DNA of 5,941 bases from Sutterella parvirubra YIT 11816 (GCF_000250875.1 NZ_JH604960.1:1-5941), one strand, 5' to 3'. Counted from the first letter of the stretch, positions 1 through 5,941 are shown. Notes: a model not told the origin generated them from the sequence alone. Program-made: numbers and translations.

Positions 1-42
1 GAGTGTACCCGTTTGCGAGAAATTCACGTTGAGGTCTGATTA

Positions 43-54
43 GGGTAAATACCC
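43..54. promoter_or_regulatory. Perfect inverted repeat, candidate operator upstream of the autotransporter
   Basis: GGGTA-AA-TACCC is a perfect inverted repeat with 5-base arms and a 2-base centre. It lies about 100 bases ahead of the autotransporter start in the AT-richer leader. A weak -10-like TATTTT lies at 69-74, with no convincing -35 hexamer at the right distance. This arrangement would suit an activator bound over or near the -35 region. The right arm with its flank, TACCCCT, fits the loose NarL-type heptamer TACYNMT, but the two arms diverge rather than converge as in the classic NarL/NarP 7-2-7 site. The repeat is seen directly; its use as an operator is inference. Confidence 0.35.
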
Positions 55-93
55 CTCCCCCATTTGCATATTTTGTTGCACCTTGAACCTTGC

Positions 94-124
94 AAAAAAA
101 CGCCCGACCCGAAGGAGGACGGGC
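94..124. other. Leader hairpin flanked by an A7 tract; reads as an intrinsic terminator on the minus strand
   Basis: GCCCG (102-106) pairs with CGGGC (120-124), and CC (108-109) can pair inside with GG (117-118) after an A-A mismatch. The strong Shine-Dalgarno GGAGG (114-118) sits in the loop and inner stem. An A7 run (94-100) lies one base to the left. Read on the minus strand this is a GC stem followed by seven Ts, the form of a rho-independent terminator, yet no minus-strand gene is seen immediately to the right. Read on the plus strand it is a 5'-UTR hairpin that could partly hide the Shine-Dalgarno. It could stop antisense transcription, regulate translation, or be the relic of an older gene border. 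Confidence 0.45.
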
Positions 125-150
125 ATTGCATGGGAGTAGCAAAATTATGA
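114..150 (+). promoter_or_regulatory. Strong Shine-Dalgarno and candidate six-codon leader mini-ORF overlapping the autotransporter start
   Basis: GGAGGA (114-119) is the best Shine-Dalgarno match in the leader but is 27 bases from the autotransporter ATG, too far to serve it directly. It is instead 10 bases from an ATG at 130-132 that opens a six-codon frame, M-G-V-A-K-L, ending with TGA at 148-150. That TGA overlaps the autotransporter ATG (147-149) as ATGA, the classic arrangement for translational coupling. Within the mini-ORF, GGGAG (132-136) is the more modest ribosome binding site of the autotransporter itself. The geometry is seen directly; translation of the mini-ORF is inference. 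Confidence 0.35.
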
Positions 151-2780
151 AGAAGACAGTTTTGTTCGTCGCGACGATGCTCGCGGCGGCGGGGGCGGTT
201 CAGGCCGCGGAACAGCTCCAGGACGAAACGTCCTGGACCACCGGTACGACGAATGCCATTACGGGTGCGGCGGGCGACACGATCCGCTTCAACCCCGGGA
301 AGACTGATCATAAAGGCAGCGGCGAATACCACTACGCCAGCCTTTTCCTGAAGAGCACGGATGTCTCGTCCGCCGTGGCAGGCACGATCACGGCGGATAC
401 CTTGGCGTTCACCATGAAGGACGGTGAAGGTGACTCAAGTGGCAAAACGTCCTACAACACTGCGGTGCTTGCCGGGAACAGCTCGCTCACCATCGACGTG
501 GGGACGCTGTTGGTCGGCGACCAGGTCAAGGACGACACTACCGGCCTGAAGGGCGGCAACCGCGGCTTCCGTTTGAGCGGCAAAAACAATACGCTTACCA
601 TTTATGCCGACAGGATCGTGAGCTACACGGGCGACGAGTTCGTGCATGTTCGCAATGATGCCAGCAGCCCGGACGCAGAAGCCTCGTCCGTAGCGAACAT
701 CGGTACTGCGGAGAGGCGCATCGGGTACTTCGAGGGTCATACCACTTGGGGTAAGGATGACTACGGCGTCGCCATTCTTCAGGCGAACGAAGGCAGCACG
801 ATCAATTTCTATGCGGATGAGGCGGTTTTCGACGGGTCGACCAATATCGACGGCGGGGTTTTCGGATCGGGCAGCTGGGGCACGCTGATCGTCAACGCGA
901 ACAAGCTCACGATCGACGGGAACATCTGCGGGACCTACGGGACCATCACCAACAAGGCCGGTACGTTCTTCTTGGATGTGACGACGCAGGAACTCGACGC
1001 CGAGGGTGACGTCAACGCCGGGAGCCGCGGTACCGGTTACTCCAACCACGCCCGCACGACCATCGTCAACCTGAAGGCGGATACCGGCACGCTCACGGGT
1101 GACATCCAAACCTTCCAACACGGCAACGTCGGGATCTACTCCGCGAACGGCCTGAACCTTGTCGGGGACATCATCGGTCAGGACGACGGCCGCACGGTTT
1201 TGGGCGGGGTCCTGAACGAGAGCGGTGAAATCGTCCAGACGGGCGGCGTCATCAACATGACCGGGAACATCACGCTCGCCGAAACTGCGAGCCTCGTCGT
1301 TGCGGGTACGCTCAATGCCGCCGACACGGTCGTGAAGCTCCAGTCCGCCGCGCCCACGGCCGCTGTCGTGAACAGCATCAGTCTGTTCACGGAACCCGCC
1401 CCGACGTCGCGCTTCGAAGTCAGGCCGAACGCCGTTGCGAACGTCGCGAGCGTGACGACTGAAACGTCCGACATCGTGACCTTGGGCGAAGGTTCCACCT
1501 TGACGGTCAACGACGGCAAAAGCTCGATCGGCACGTTGAGTTCGGCCGACGGCGGGACCTTCTACCTGACCGGCACGGCGACGGCTTCGGTCAACACGCT
1601 CTCCACCGCGTCGGGCGACACCGTGACGGTGATGTTCGACAACCCTGAAAACACCACCACGATCGGTTCGGTGAGCGGTACGGGAGGTACCGTGATCGCC
1701 GAAGGCTCCTCGACCTTCAACGAGCAGTATGGTTCCGCGGCGGAAGCCGCGCAGGCTGCGAGCCGGATGGTGACCTCTTCGTCTTCCGGCGGCGACCCCA
1801 TCGTTGACGAGATCATCATCGACGAATCCGAGTCGAACGGTAGCTACCAGGCCAAGTTGGACAACGAAGGCAATATCGACGAATCCACCGTCGTCGAAAC
1901 CCTCAACACCAAGACCAAACGCGTGGGGCAGACCCTCTCGCAGAACATCCTCGCGTGGCGTCTTGAGATGAACGACCTCAACAAGCGTTTGGGCGAACTC
2001 CGTGACTCCGAAGGCAACACCGGCCTTTGGGCCCGCGTCAACGCCGGCACGCAACGCTACAAGGGTTCCGACAACGACTTCGTGATGCTCCAGGTGGGTG
2101 CGGACACCAAGGTGCCCGCGATCTGGAACACGCACGTCGGCGCCGCGTTCTCCTACACGAAGGCCGACCTCTCCTACACGGGCGGCGACGGCGACAACGA
2201 GATCTACGGTCTCGCGGGCTACGCCTCGTGGCTGGGCGACTCCGGGAGCTTCCTCGACGTGATCGCGAAGGTCGCGTACCTCGACAGTGACTCCAAGATC
2301 GACGGCACGCAGGCGAAGTTCGACACCATGGCGTACTCCCTCTCCGCCGAAATCGGTCACCGCTTCGACGTGACGAACGTCGTCTTCGTTGAGCCCCAGA
2401 TGGAACTCTCCTACGGGTACGTGAAGGGCAAGACGTTCGACACGAAGAGCGCGACCGGCATCCGCACCGAAACGACCATCGACGGGACGGATTCGCTGAT
2501 CGGCCGCATGGGCTTCCGAGCTGGGCTCACGAGCCCCGAAAAGAAGGGGAACGTCTACGTGCGCGCCTCGGTGCTCCGCGAATTCCAGGGCGACTTCACG
2601 ATGACCCGCGGCGACGGCACCTACAGCGTCGAAACGAAGGACACGTGGTTCGAGTACGGCGTGGGCGGCAACTACAACATCTCGCCCACGACCCAGATCT
2701 ACGCGGACGTCGAACGCAACACGGGTGCGGATCTTTCCGAACCCTGGCGCTTCAACATCGGGGCGCGTTGGTCGTTCTGA
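147..2780 (+). CDS. Autotransporter (type Va secretion) outer-membrane beta-barrel protein
   Basis: This is a complete 877-residue autotransporter. The ATG at 147 is chosen because GGGAG lies 10 bases upstream and a clear signal peptide follows: Lys2-Lys3, a hydrophobic core, and V-Q-A at 18-20, probably cleaved after Ala20. An in-frame TTG at 90 has no ribosome binding site and would spoil the signal peptide. Residues about 21-560 form a Gly/Thr/Asn/Asp-rich passenger of beta-helix character. It has hydrophobic-x-G-[DN]-I motifs near residues 258, 318, 340 and 373, and imperfect 21-28-residue repeats from about 433 to 525. A Ser/Gly stretch and an acidic segment lead to a probable linker helix (about 582-622), then the barrel from GLWARVNAG (626-634) to the C-terminal RWSF, whose final Phe is the BAM recognition signature. 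Cys261 is the only cysteine. No protease triad, lipase or pertactin RGD motif is seen, so the passenger is more likely an adhesin or structural surface protein than an enzyme. That role is inference; the class is secure. Confidence 0.93.
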   Translation: MKKTVLFVATMLAAAGAVQAAEQLQDETSWTTGTTNAITGAAGDTIRFNPGKTDHKGSGEYHYASLFLKSTDVSSAVAGTITADTLAFTMKDGEGDSSGKTSYNTAVLAGNSSLTIDVGTLLVGDQVKDDTTGLKGGNRGFRLSGKNNTLTIYADRIVSYTGDEFVHVRNDASSPDAEASSVANIGTAERRIGYFEGHTTWGKDDYGVAILQANEGSTINFYADEAVFDGSTNIDGGVFGSGSWGTLIVNANKLTIDGNICGTYGTITNKAGTFFLDVTTQELDAEGDVNAGSRGTGYSNHARTTIVNLKADTGTLTGDIQTFQHGNVGIYSANGLNLVGDIIGQDDGRTVLGGVLNESGEIVQTGGVINMTGNITLAETASLVVAGTLNAADTVVKLQSAAPTAAVVNSISLFTEPAPTSRFEVRPNAVANVASVTTETSDIVTLGEGSTLTVNDGKSSIGTLSSADGGTFYLTGTATASVNTLSTASGDTVTVMFDNPENTTTIGSVSGTGGTVIAEGSSTFNEQYGSAAEAAQAASRMVTSSSSGGDPIVDEIIIDESESNGSYQAKLDNEGNIDESTVVETLNTKTKRVGQTLSQNILAWRLEMNDLNKRLGELRDSEGNTGLWARVNAGTQRYKGSDNDFVMLQVGADTKVPAIWNTHVGAAFSYTKADLSYTGGDGDNEIYGLAGYASWLGDSGSFLDVIAKVAYLDSDSKIDGTQAKFDTMAYSLSAEIGHRFDVTNVVFVEPQMELSYGYVKGKTFDTKSATGIRTETTIDGTDSLIGRMGFRAGLTSPEKKGNVYVRASVLREFQGDFTMTRGDGTYSVETKDTWFEYGVGGNYNISPTTQIYADVERNTGADLSEPWRFNIGARWSF

Positions 2781-2790
2781 TGACAAGCTT

Positions 2791-2829
2791 GGCGTGAGCT
2801 CCGGCTCACGCCCGCGCTGCTCCTGCGCG
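2791..2829 (+). other. Two abutting hairpins in the 3' UTR of the autotransporter
   Basis: GGCGTGAGC (2791-2799) and GCTCACGCC (2804-2812) form a perfect 9-bp stem closed by the loop TCCG. On a C-G closing pair, as here, this is a member of the very stable UNCG tetraloop class. It is followed without a gap by CGCGC (2813-2817) and GCGCG (2825-2829), a 5-bp stem with a 7-base loop. Neither is followed by a T run, so neither is an intrinsic terminator alone. They lie between the stop codon and the real terminator and could protect the mRNA 3' end. The function is inference. Confidence 0.6.
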
Positions 2830-2862
2830 AAGGGCTTCCGGTTTCGGCCGGAAGCCCTTTTT
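2830..2862 (+). terminator. Rho-independent terminator of the autotransporter gene
   Basis: AAGGGCTTCCGG (2830-2841) pairs perfectly with CCGGAAGCCCTT (2848-2859) around the loop TTTCGG, and the T5 run at 2858-2862 follows on the plus strand. This is a canonical intrinsic terminator about 50 bases after the autotransporter stop codon. On the minus strand the stem is followed by TCGCG, without a T run. It should therefore act mainly on the plus strand and would terminate the convergent ABC operon poorly; no separate minus-strand terminator is visible in 2781-2885. Confidence 0.92.
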
Positions 2863-2885
2863 CGATCAAGGTCCCGGGCGGAAGA

Positions 2886-3773
2886 TCAGTCTTCCCTGTC
2901 CTCCCCCAATCCCGTCCTCCCCACGGCCGCCACATAGGGCGCCCGGCCCTCGGGCAACTCCACCTCCCGCATGCGCACCTGCACGCCGAAGAGTTCGGTG
3001 AGGCTCTCCTCGGTCATCACGTCCCTCGTCGCCCCGAACACCGGCGGCTTCCCCCGGGGGACCAAAAGCGTCCGGTCGGCCAGCCGCAGCGCATGCGCGG
3101 GGAAGTGGGTGTTGATCACGACGCCGAGTCCCTTGGCGGTCAGGCGCTCGATCACTTCCAACACCAACGTTTGGTTCCGGAAGTCGAGGTTGCTCTCGGG
3201 CTCGTCCAGAATCAGACATTCCGGGTCCGCGGCCAAAGCCCGCGCGATGTAGGCGAGCTGAAGCTGGCCGCCCGAAACCTCCGTCGTGCGGCGCTCGGCC
3301 AGGTGGGCGATGCCGGTCTCCCGCATCGCCTGGTCCGCGGCCGCCCAATCGTCGTCCCCCGGCATCGCGAGCGACCCCATCCGGGCGCTCCGCCCCAGCA
3401 CCACCAACTGCGCGAGCGTCAAGGGCGCAAATGCGTTCGCGCGCGCCTGCGGGACGTAGCCCACGCGCCGCCAGAAGTCGCGCTGCGCCCAGTCGCGCAC
3501 GTCCTTTCCGTCCAGAAACGACGCTCCTTTGGTCCAGGGCATCAACCCCAGCATGGCGCGCAGGAGTGTTGTCTTCCCCGCGCCGTTGGGCCCGAGGATC
3601 GTGAGCACCCCAGGCCCCTCAAAGCGAAAGTTCACGTCGGTGAGAATGGGCGTCCCGGGTCGGCCGTTCCTGCCCGGATAGGCGTAGCCGCCGCCCTTCA
3701 CCTCCAACACCATGGTGGTCGTCTTCGTCGTGGCCGTCGCAGTCGTGGTCGTCGCTGTTGTTTGCGTCGTCAT
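2886..3773 (-). CDS. ABC transporter ATP-binding protein, FepC/BtuD-like (iron-chelate/cobalamin class)
   Basis: This is the nucleotide-binding subunit that powers the adjacent permease on the cytoplasmic face of the inner membrane. In 295 residues it shows Walker A GPNGAGKT (61-68), Q-loop Gln109 in YVPQA, signature VSGGQ (166-170, with Val instead of the usual Leu), Walker B CLILDEP (186-192) with catalytic Glu191, D-loop SNLD (194-197) and H-loop His223. The start at 3773 is preferred because GGGGTGA, close to the anti-Shine-Dalgarno complement, lies about 5 bases upstream. In-frame GTG 3782 and ATG 3779 are alternatives with poorer spacing. Residues 2-20 are an unusual low-complexity tract, 14 of 19 being Thr. 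The conserved domain begins near Met21, but that ATG has no Shine-Dalgarno. The gene begins 13 bases after the permease stop and is last in the operon. The class is secure; the substrate is not known. Confidence 0.93.
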   Translation of the reverse strand: MTTQTTATTTTATATTKTTTMVLEVKGGGYAYPGRNGRPGTPILTDVNFRFEGPGVLTILGPNGAGKTTLLRAMLGLMPWTKGASFLDGKDVRDWAQRDFWRRVGYVPQARANAFAPLTLAQLVVLGRSARMGSLAMPGDDDWAAADQAMRETGIAHLAERRTTEVSGGQLQLAYIARALAADPECLILDEPESNLDFRNQTLVLEVIERLTAKGLGVVINTHFPAHALRLADRTLLVPRGKPPVFGATRDVMTEESLTELFGVQVRMREVELPEGRAPYVAAVGRTGLGEDRED

Positions 3774-3786
3774 GCTCATCACCCCG

Positions 3787-4866
3787 TCAGCCGGTCAGCC
3801 CGCCCGTGCGGCGCAGCAGATGAATGAAGAAGGGCGCGCCCACGAGCGCGGTGAGAATCGAGACGGGCACTTCGCCCGCGGTCATCGTGCGGGCGGCGGT
3901 GTCGACCAAAAGCATGAAGAGCGCCCCGGCCAAGGCCGACGCCGGGAGCACCCGCCGGTTGTCCGCACCCGCGGCCATCCGGACGGCGTGCGGGACCAAC
4001 AAACCCACCCAACCGATGAGGCCGCACATGGAGACGACCGAAGCCGTCAACATCGTCGCGCCCAGAATCACGGCCGCGCGGATGCGGCCCACGGGAATCC
4101 CGAGGGACTTGGCTTCGTCTTCAGGGAGCGCGGCGGCGTTCAACCGCCAACGGAGAAGCAGCAGCACCGCGGCGCCCAGCGCCGCCATCGGGAACCCCGC
4201 GGCAAGCGTCGAGAAGGACGCACCGGTCAGGGACCCCATCAGCCAGAAGGTGACGGCGGGAAGCACGTCCTGCGGGTCCGCGACGAACTTCACCAAGGAG
4301 ACGAGTGCGGTGAAGAAGCTCCCCACGACGATGCCCGAGAGCACGATCATCAAAATCGGCGTGCCGCCGTCCCGGCGCCGGGCGATCAGCATCACGAGCG
4401 CGACGGCGGCGAGCCCGAAGACGAGCGCCAAGGACTGAACGAGCAAGGCGCCCGCGCTCAAGAGGATCCCGAGCACGGCCCCGAAGCTCGCGCCCGTGGC
4501 GACGCCGAGCGTATCGGGCGCGGCGAGAGGGTTCGAGAAGAGCGCCTGGAAGGCCGCCCCCGCCATCGCGAGTCCGGCCCCGGCGAGGAGCGCCAGAACG
4601 ACGCGCGGGGCGCGCACGTTCCAGACAACGTTTTCAATCATGCGGCCGGCGTCGTCCCAAGGGGAGAGGGCCGCAAAGAGCTTTTCCGCCCCGATCGGAA
4701 AGCGCCCGACGGCGAGCGCCGCGACGGATGCGGCAATGGTCACGAGGGCGAGCACCGCCATCGCGCGCAGGAACCGCCCGCGCGCGAGCCGGTCCCGGAG
4801 CGCGCTCGCGGAGAGCGTGCGCGCCGGGGCGGATGAGGAATTTGCGGAGGAGTCGGCCGTCGTCAT
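3787..4866 (-). CDS. FecCD-family ABC transporter permease (iron-chelate/cobalamin class)
   Basis: This 359-residue inner-membrane permease would dimerise to form the translocation path between the periplasmic binding protein and the ATPase. Family landmarks appear in the expected order: RAPRVV (85-90), GAAFQALFSNPLAAPD (103-118), WLMGSL (208-213), AKSLGIPVGRIR (252-263, where type II importers contact the ATPase), GLIGWVGLLVPHAVR (282-296), GADNRRVLP (300-308) and EVPVSILTALVGAPFF (332-347). Multiple hydrophobic segments from about residue 33 to the end fit the ten-helix BtuC fold. The first 30 residues are a Ser/Ala-rich cytoplasmic tail, slightly longer than usual. No Shine-Dalgarno is visible before ATG 4866, and an in-frame TGA at 4887-4885 rules out a longer protein, so translation may depend on coupling to the binding-protein gene 40 bases upstream. 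An internal start near residue 36 cannot be excluded. The substrate is unknown. Confidence 0.93.
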   Translation of the reverse strand: MTTADSSANSSSAPARTLSASALRDRLARGRFLRAMAVLALVTIAASVAALAVGRFPIGAEKLFAALSPWDDAGRMIENVVWNVRAPRVVLALLAGAGLAMAGAAFQALFSNPLAAPDTLGVATGASFGAVLGILLSAGALLVQSLALVFGLAAVALVMLIARRRDGGTPILMIVLSGIVVGSFFTALVSLVKFVADPQDVLPAVTFWLMGSLTGASFSTLAAGFPMAALGAAVLLLLRWRLNAAALPEDEAKSLGIPVGRIRAAVILGATMLTASVVSMCGLIGWVGLLVPHAVRMAAGADNRRVLPASALAGALFMLLVDTAARTMTAGEVPVSILTALVGAPFFIHLLRRTGGLTG

Positions 4867-4906
4867 GGGGTTCAGCGCATCAAGGGTTCAACCGTACGGA
4901 GACGGA
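4867..4906 (-). other. Short intergenic spacer with a palindrome and a direct repeat, lacking an evident ribosome binding site
   Basis: The 40-base spacer between the binding-protein stop and the permease ATG contains the perfect 8-base palindrome CCGTACGG (4892-4899). It also contains two copies of GGGTTCA (plus-strand reading, 4868-4874 and 4884-4890). No GGAGG-like sequence precedes the permease start. These elements are short enough to be chance; they are recorded because this is the only spacer of any size within the operon. Confidence 0.3.
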
Positions 4907-5941
4907 TCAGCGCCCGCGGATGTTGGTGCCGGCGCCTTGGCCCGCCGCCGCGCCGGGATTGAGAATCCCCTCGATCTGGCGGTCGGTGAGCTCGATGCCG
5001 AAGGCGTTCCTGTAGAAGCGCTTGGCTTCCAGAGCAAGGTCGACGTCGGCGAAGCGTTCGGGGTGGAGTTTCGCCGCGACCCAAAGCCGCGTGAAGGGCG
5101 TCTCGGCGGACGGCGTAAAGGTGCGGTAGAAGCCCAAAGGCATCTTGAAGACGCGCCCGGTTTTGACGGCCGCGACTTCAGACCAGTCCTGCCCGGAGGT
5201 CTTCCCGGCGTCGCCCTTCAGAAGGTCTTCGGGCATCACCGGCGTGAAGTTCGTGAGGAACACCACCTCCGGATCCCACGCGTAGACCTGCTCCATCGAA
5301 ACGACCGCGTTGGCGTTCTCGCCCGTGACGCCCTCGGCCACGTTCCGGCCCGCGCCCTCGCGGATCCAGTAGTCCCCGAAGAAGCGCTTGCCCGAGGTCA
5401 CGATCTGGCGCTCGTCCATCCGCACGACGAACATCGCGCGGGGGCGTTCCTCCGCCTTCACGTCCTTCGTGCGTTCGCGCACGAGGGTATCGAGCCGTTC
5501 GACCTCGGCCTTCAAGGCGACCTTCTTGGCGCCCTCTGGGTCCGCTTCCGGGAAGAGGTTCCCGAGCGTAGCCATCCAGGCGTCAAAGGTCGCCATCGCG
5601 TCGTAGTCCCACTTCGTGGTGGAGACCGCGTAGGCGGCGAGCTCGGCGCTTCTGAGCATGTCGATCGTGCGGCGGTCGGCGGCGTTCACCAACACCACGT
5701 CGGGCTCCAACGCCATGAGGGCTTCGAGGTTGACCGAAGCCCCCTTCATGAAGGCGTGGTCGGCTTTGAGCACCTCGGGGAAGACTTCACCCAGAAGTCC
5801 CGACTTCGCGGCGGCCCAGCTCGACGGATGCATCCCCACAATCACGTCCCCGCGGCCCGTGTAGACCGCAACGGCCGAGGCCATGGGGAAGATGTTCGTG
5901 ACGACGGCGCGCTCGATCCTTTCGGGCACCTCCACCCGGTC
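4907..5941 (-). CDS. Periplasmic substrate-binding protein of the iron-chelate class (Peripla_BP_2), 5' end outside window
   Basis: The reading frame is open through the right edge, so 344 C-terminal residues are visible and the signal peptide lies beyond base 5941. A GTG at 5935 opens an in-frame Met/Val start but is not credible, since it falls directly at the mature-domain opening VEVPERIERAVV. The visible part has the two-lobe class III layout: an N-lobe with NLEALMALEPDVVLVN (71-86), a long linker helix (about 113-160), and a C-lobe from about 168 with VSMEQVYAWDPEVVFLTN (214-231) and WSEVAAVKTGRVFKMP (253-268). The C-terminus carries KRFYRNAFGIELTDRQIEGIL (307-327), then a Gly/Ala-rich tail. 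The protein would bind a metal chelate in the periplasm and dock on the permease encoded 40 bases downstream. Ferric siderophore, haem, cobalamin or another metal complex are all possible. Confidence 0.9.
   Translation of the reverse strand, partial: DRVEVPERIERAVVTNIFPMASAVAVYTGRGDVIVGMHPSSWAAAKSGLLGEVFPEVLKADHAFMKGASVNLEALMALEPDVVLVNAADRRTIDMLRSAELAAYAVSTTKWDYDAMATFDAWMATLGNLFPEADPEGAKKVALKAEVERLDTLVRERTKDVKAEERPRAMFVVRMDERQIVTSGKRFFGDYWIREGAGRNVAEGVTGENANAVVSMEQVYAWDPEVVFLTNFTPVMPEDLLKGDAGKTSGQDWSEVAAVKTGRVFKMPLGFYRTFTPSAETPFTRLWVAAKLHPERFADVDLALEAKRFYRNAFGIELTDRQIEGILNPGAAAGQGAGTNIRGR

Noticed and set aside
52..61. CCCCTCCCCC in the leader as a possible phase-variable poly-C promoter tract
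   Set aside because: The C runs are only four and five bases long and interrupted by T, too short for the slippage seen in known poly-C phase-variable promoters.
64..130. Four copies of TTGCA (64-68, 76-80, 90-94, 126-130) in the leader
   Set aside because: Five-base repeats with irregular spacing (12, 14 and 36 bases) are expected by chance in a T/G/C/A-mixed leader. There is no array structure.
90..146. Extension of the autotransporter to an in-frame TTG at 90
   Set aside because: No ribosome binding site precedes it, it would add 19 charged and polar residues before the signal peptide, and it would run through the leader hairpin.
24..332. A 102-codon minus-strand open frame across the leader and the autotransporter start
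   Set aside because: It crosses the leader and the signal-peptide region, has no ribosome binding site that I could support and no recognisable domain.
2235..2249. GDSGS in the autotransporter, resembling the serine-protease active-site motif of SPATE/IgA-protease autotransporters
   Set aside because: It falls at residues 697-701 within the membrane beta-barrel, not in the passenger, and reads as a turn between strands. No matching His/Asp context is present.
435..2786. A 783-codon open frame on the minus strand, antisense to nearly the whole autotransporter gene
   Set aside because: Its product is rich in Arg, Val, Asp and Gly without domains or a hydrophobic core pattern, as expected when a high-GC gene is read in the opposite strand. 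The sense frame has a signal peptide, barrel and terminator, so the antisense frame is a composition artefact.
3712..4836. A 374-codon plus-strand open frame opposite the permease gene
   Set aside because: Its translation is Arg/Gly/Glu/His-rich and low in hydrophobic residues, whereas the minus-strand frame carries every landmark of the FecCD family. It is a shadow frame.
1..5941. CRISPR arrays, tRNA or rRNA genes, insertion sequences, integrase genes or phage genes
   Set aside because: I looked on both strands and saw no regularly spaced repeats, no tRNA-like cloverleaf, no transposase or integrase motifs and no terminal inverted repeats with target duplications.

Overview
The window is ordinary, gene-dense DNA from a high-GC Gram-negative bacterium. 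The evidence is a secreted autotransporter with a C-terminal outer-membrane barrel ending in Phe and a periplasmic-binding-protein-dependent importer. The style of the autotransporter (short Lys-Lys signal peptide, long Gly/Thr/Asn-rich passenger, barrel opening with GLWARVNAG) together with the high GC suggests a gut betaproteobacterium of the Sutterella/Parasutterella type. That placement is inference from general resemblance and is not proven here.

Layout. Bases 1-146 are a comparatively AT-rich leader with no complete gene. It holds a perfect short inverted repeat (43-54), an A7 tract followed by a GC hairpin (94-124), and a strong Shine-Dalgarno feeding a possible six-codon mini-ORF. The TGA of that mini-ORF overlaps the ATG of the next gene. 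Bases 147-2780 (+) encode an 877-residue type V (autotransporter) protein. Bases 2781-2885 are a convergent intergenic region with three abutting hairpins; the last is a textbook rho-independent terminator for the autotransporter.

From 2886 to the right edge, all genes are on the minus strand and form one iron-chelate/cobalamin-class (FecBCD/BtuFCD-like, type II) ABC importer operon. In transcription order these are a periplasmic substrate-binding protein (N-terminus and signal peptide cut off by the window edge), a FecCD-family permease, and an ATPase with all canonical nucleotide-binding motifs. In such systems the binding protein captures a ferric siderophore, haem, cobalamin or similar chelate in the periplasm and hands it to a permease dimer driven by two ATPase subunits. 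No TonB-dependent receptor or regulator lies in the window, so the substrate cannot be named.

I do not see a previously undescribed system. The points most worth checking are the mini-ORF/hairpin leader of the autotransporter, the Thr-rich N-terminal extension of the ATPase, the unclassified passenger domain, and the three-hairpin 3' end.
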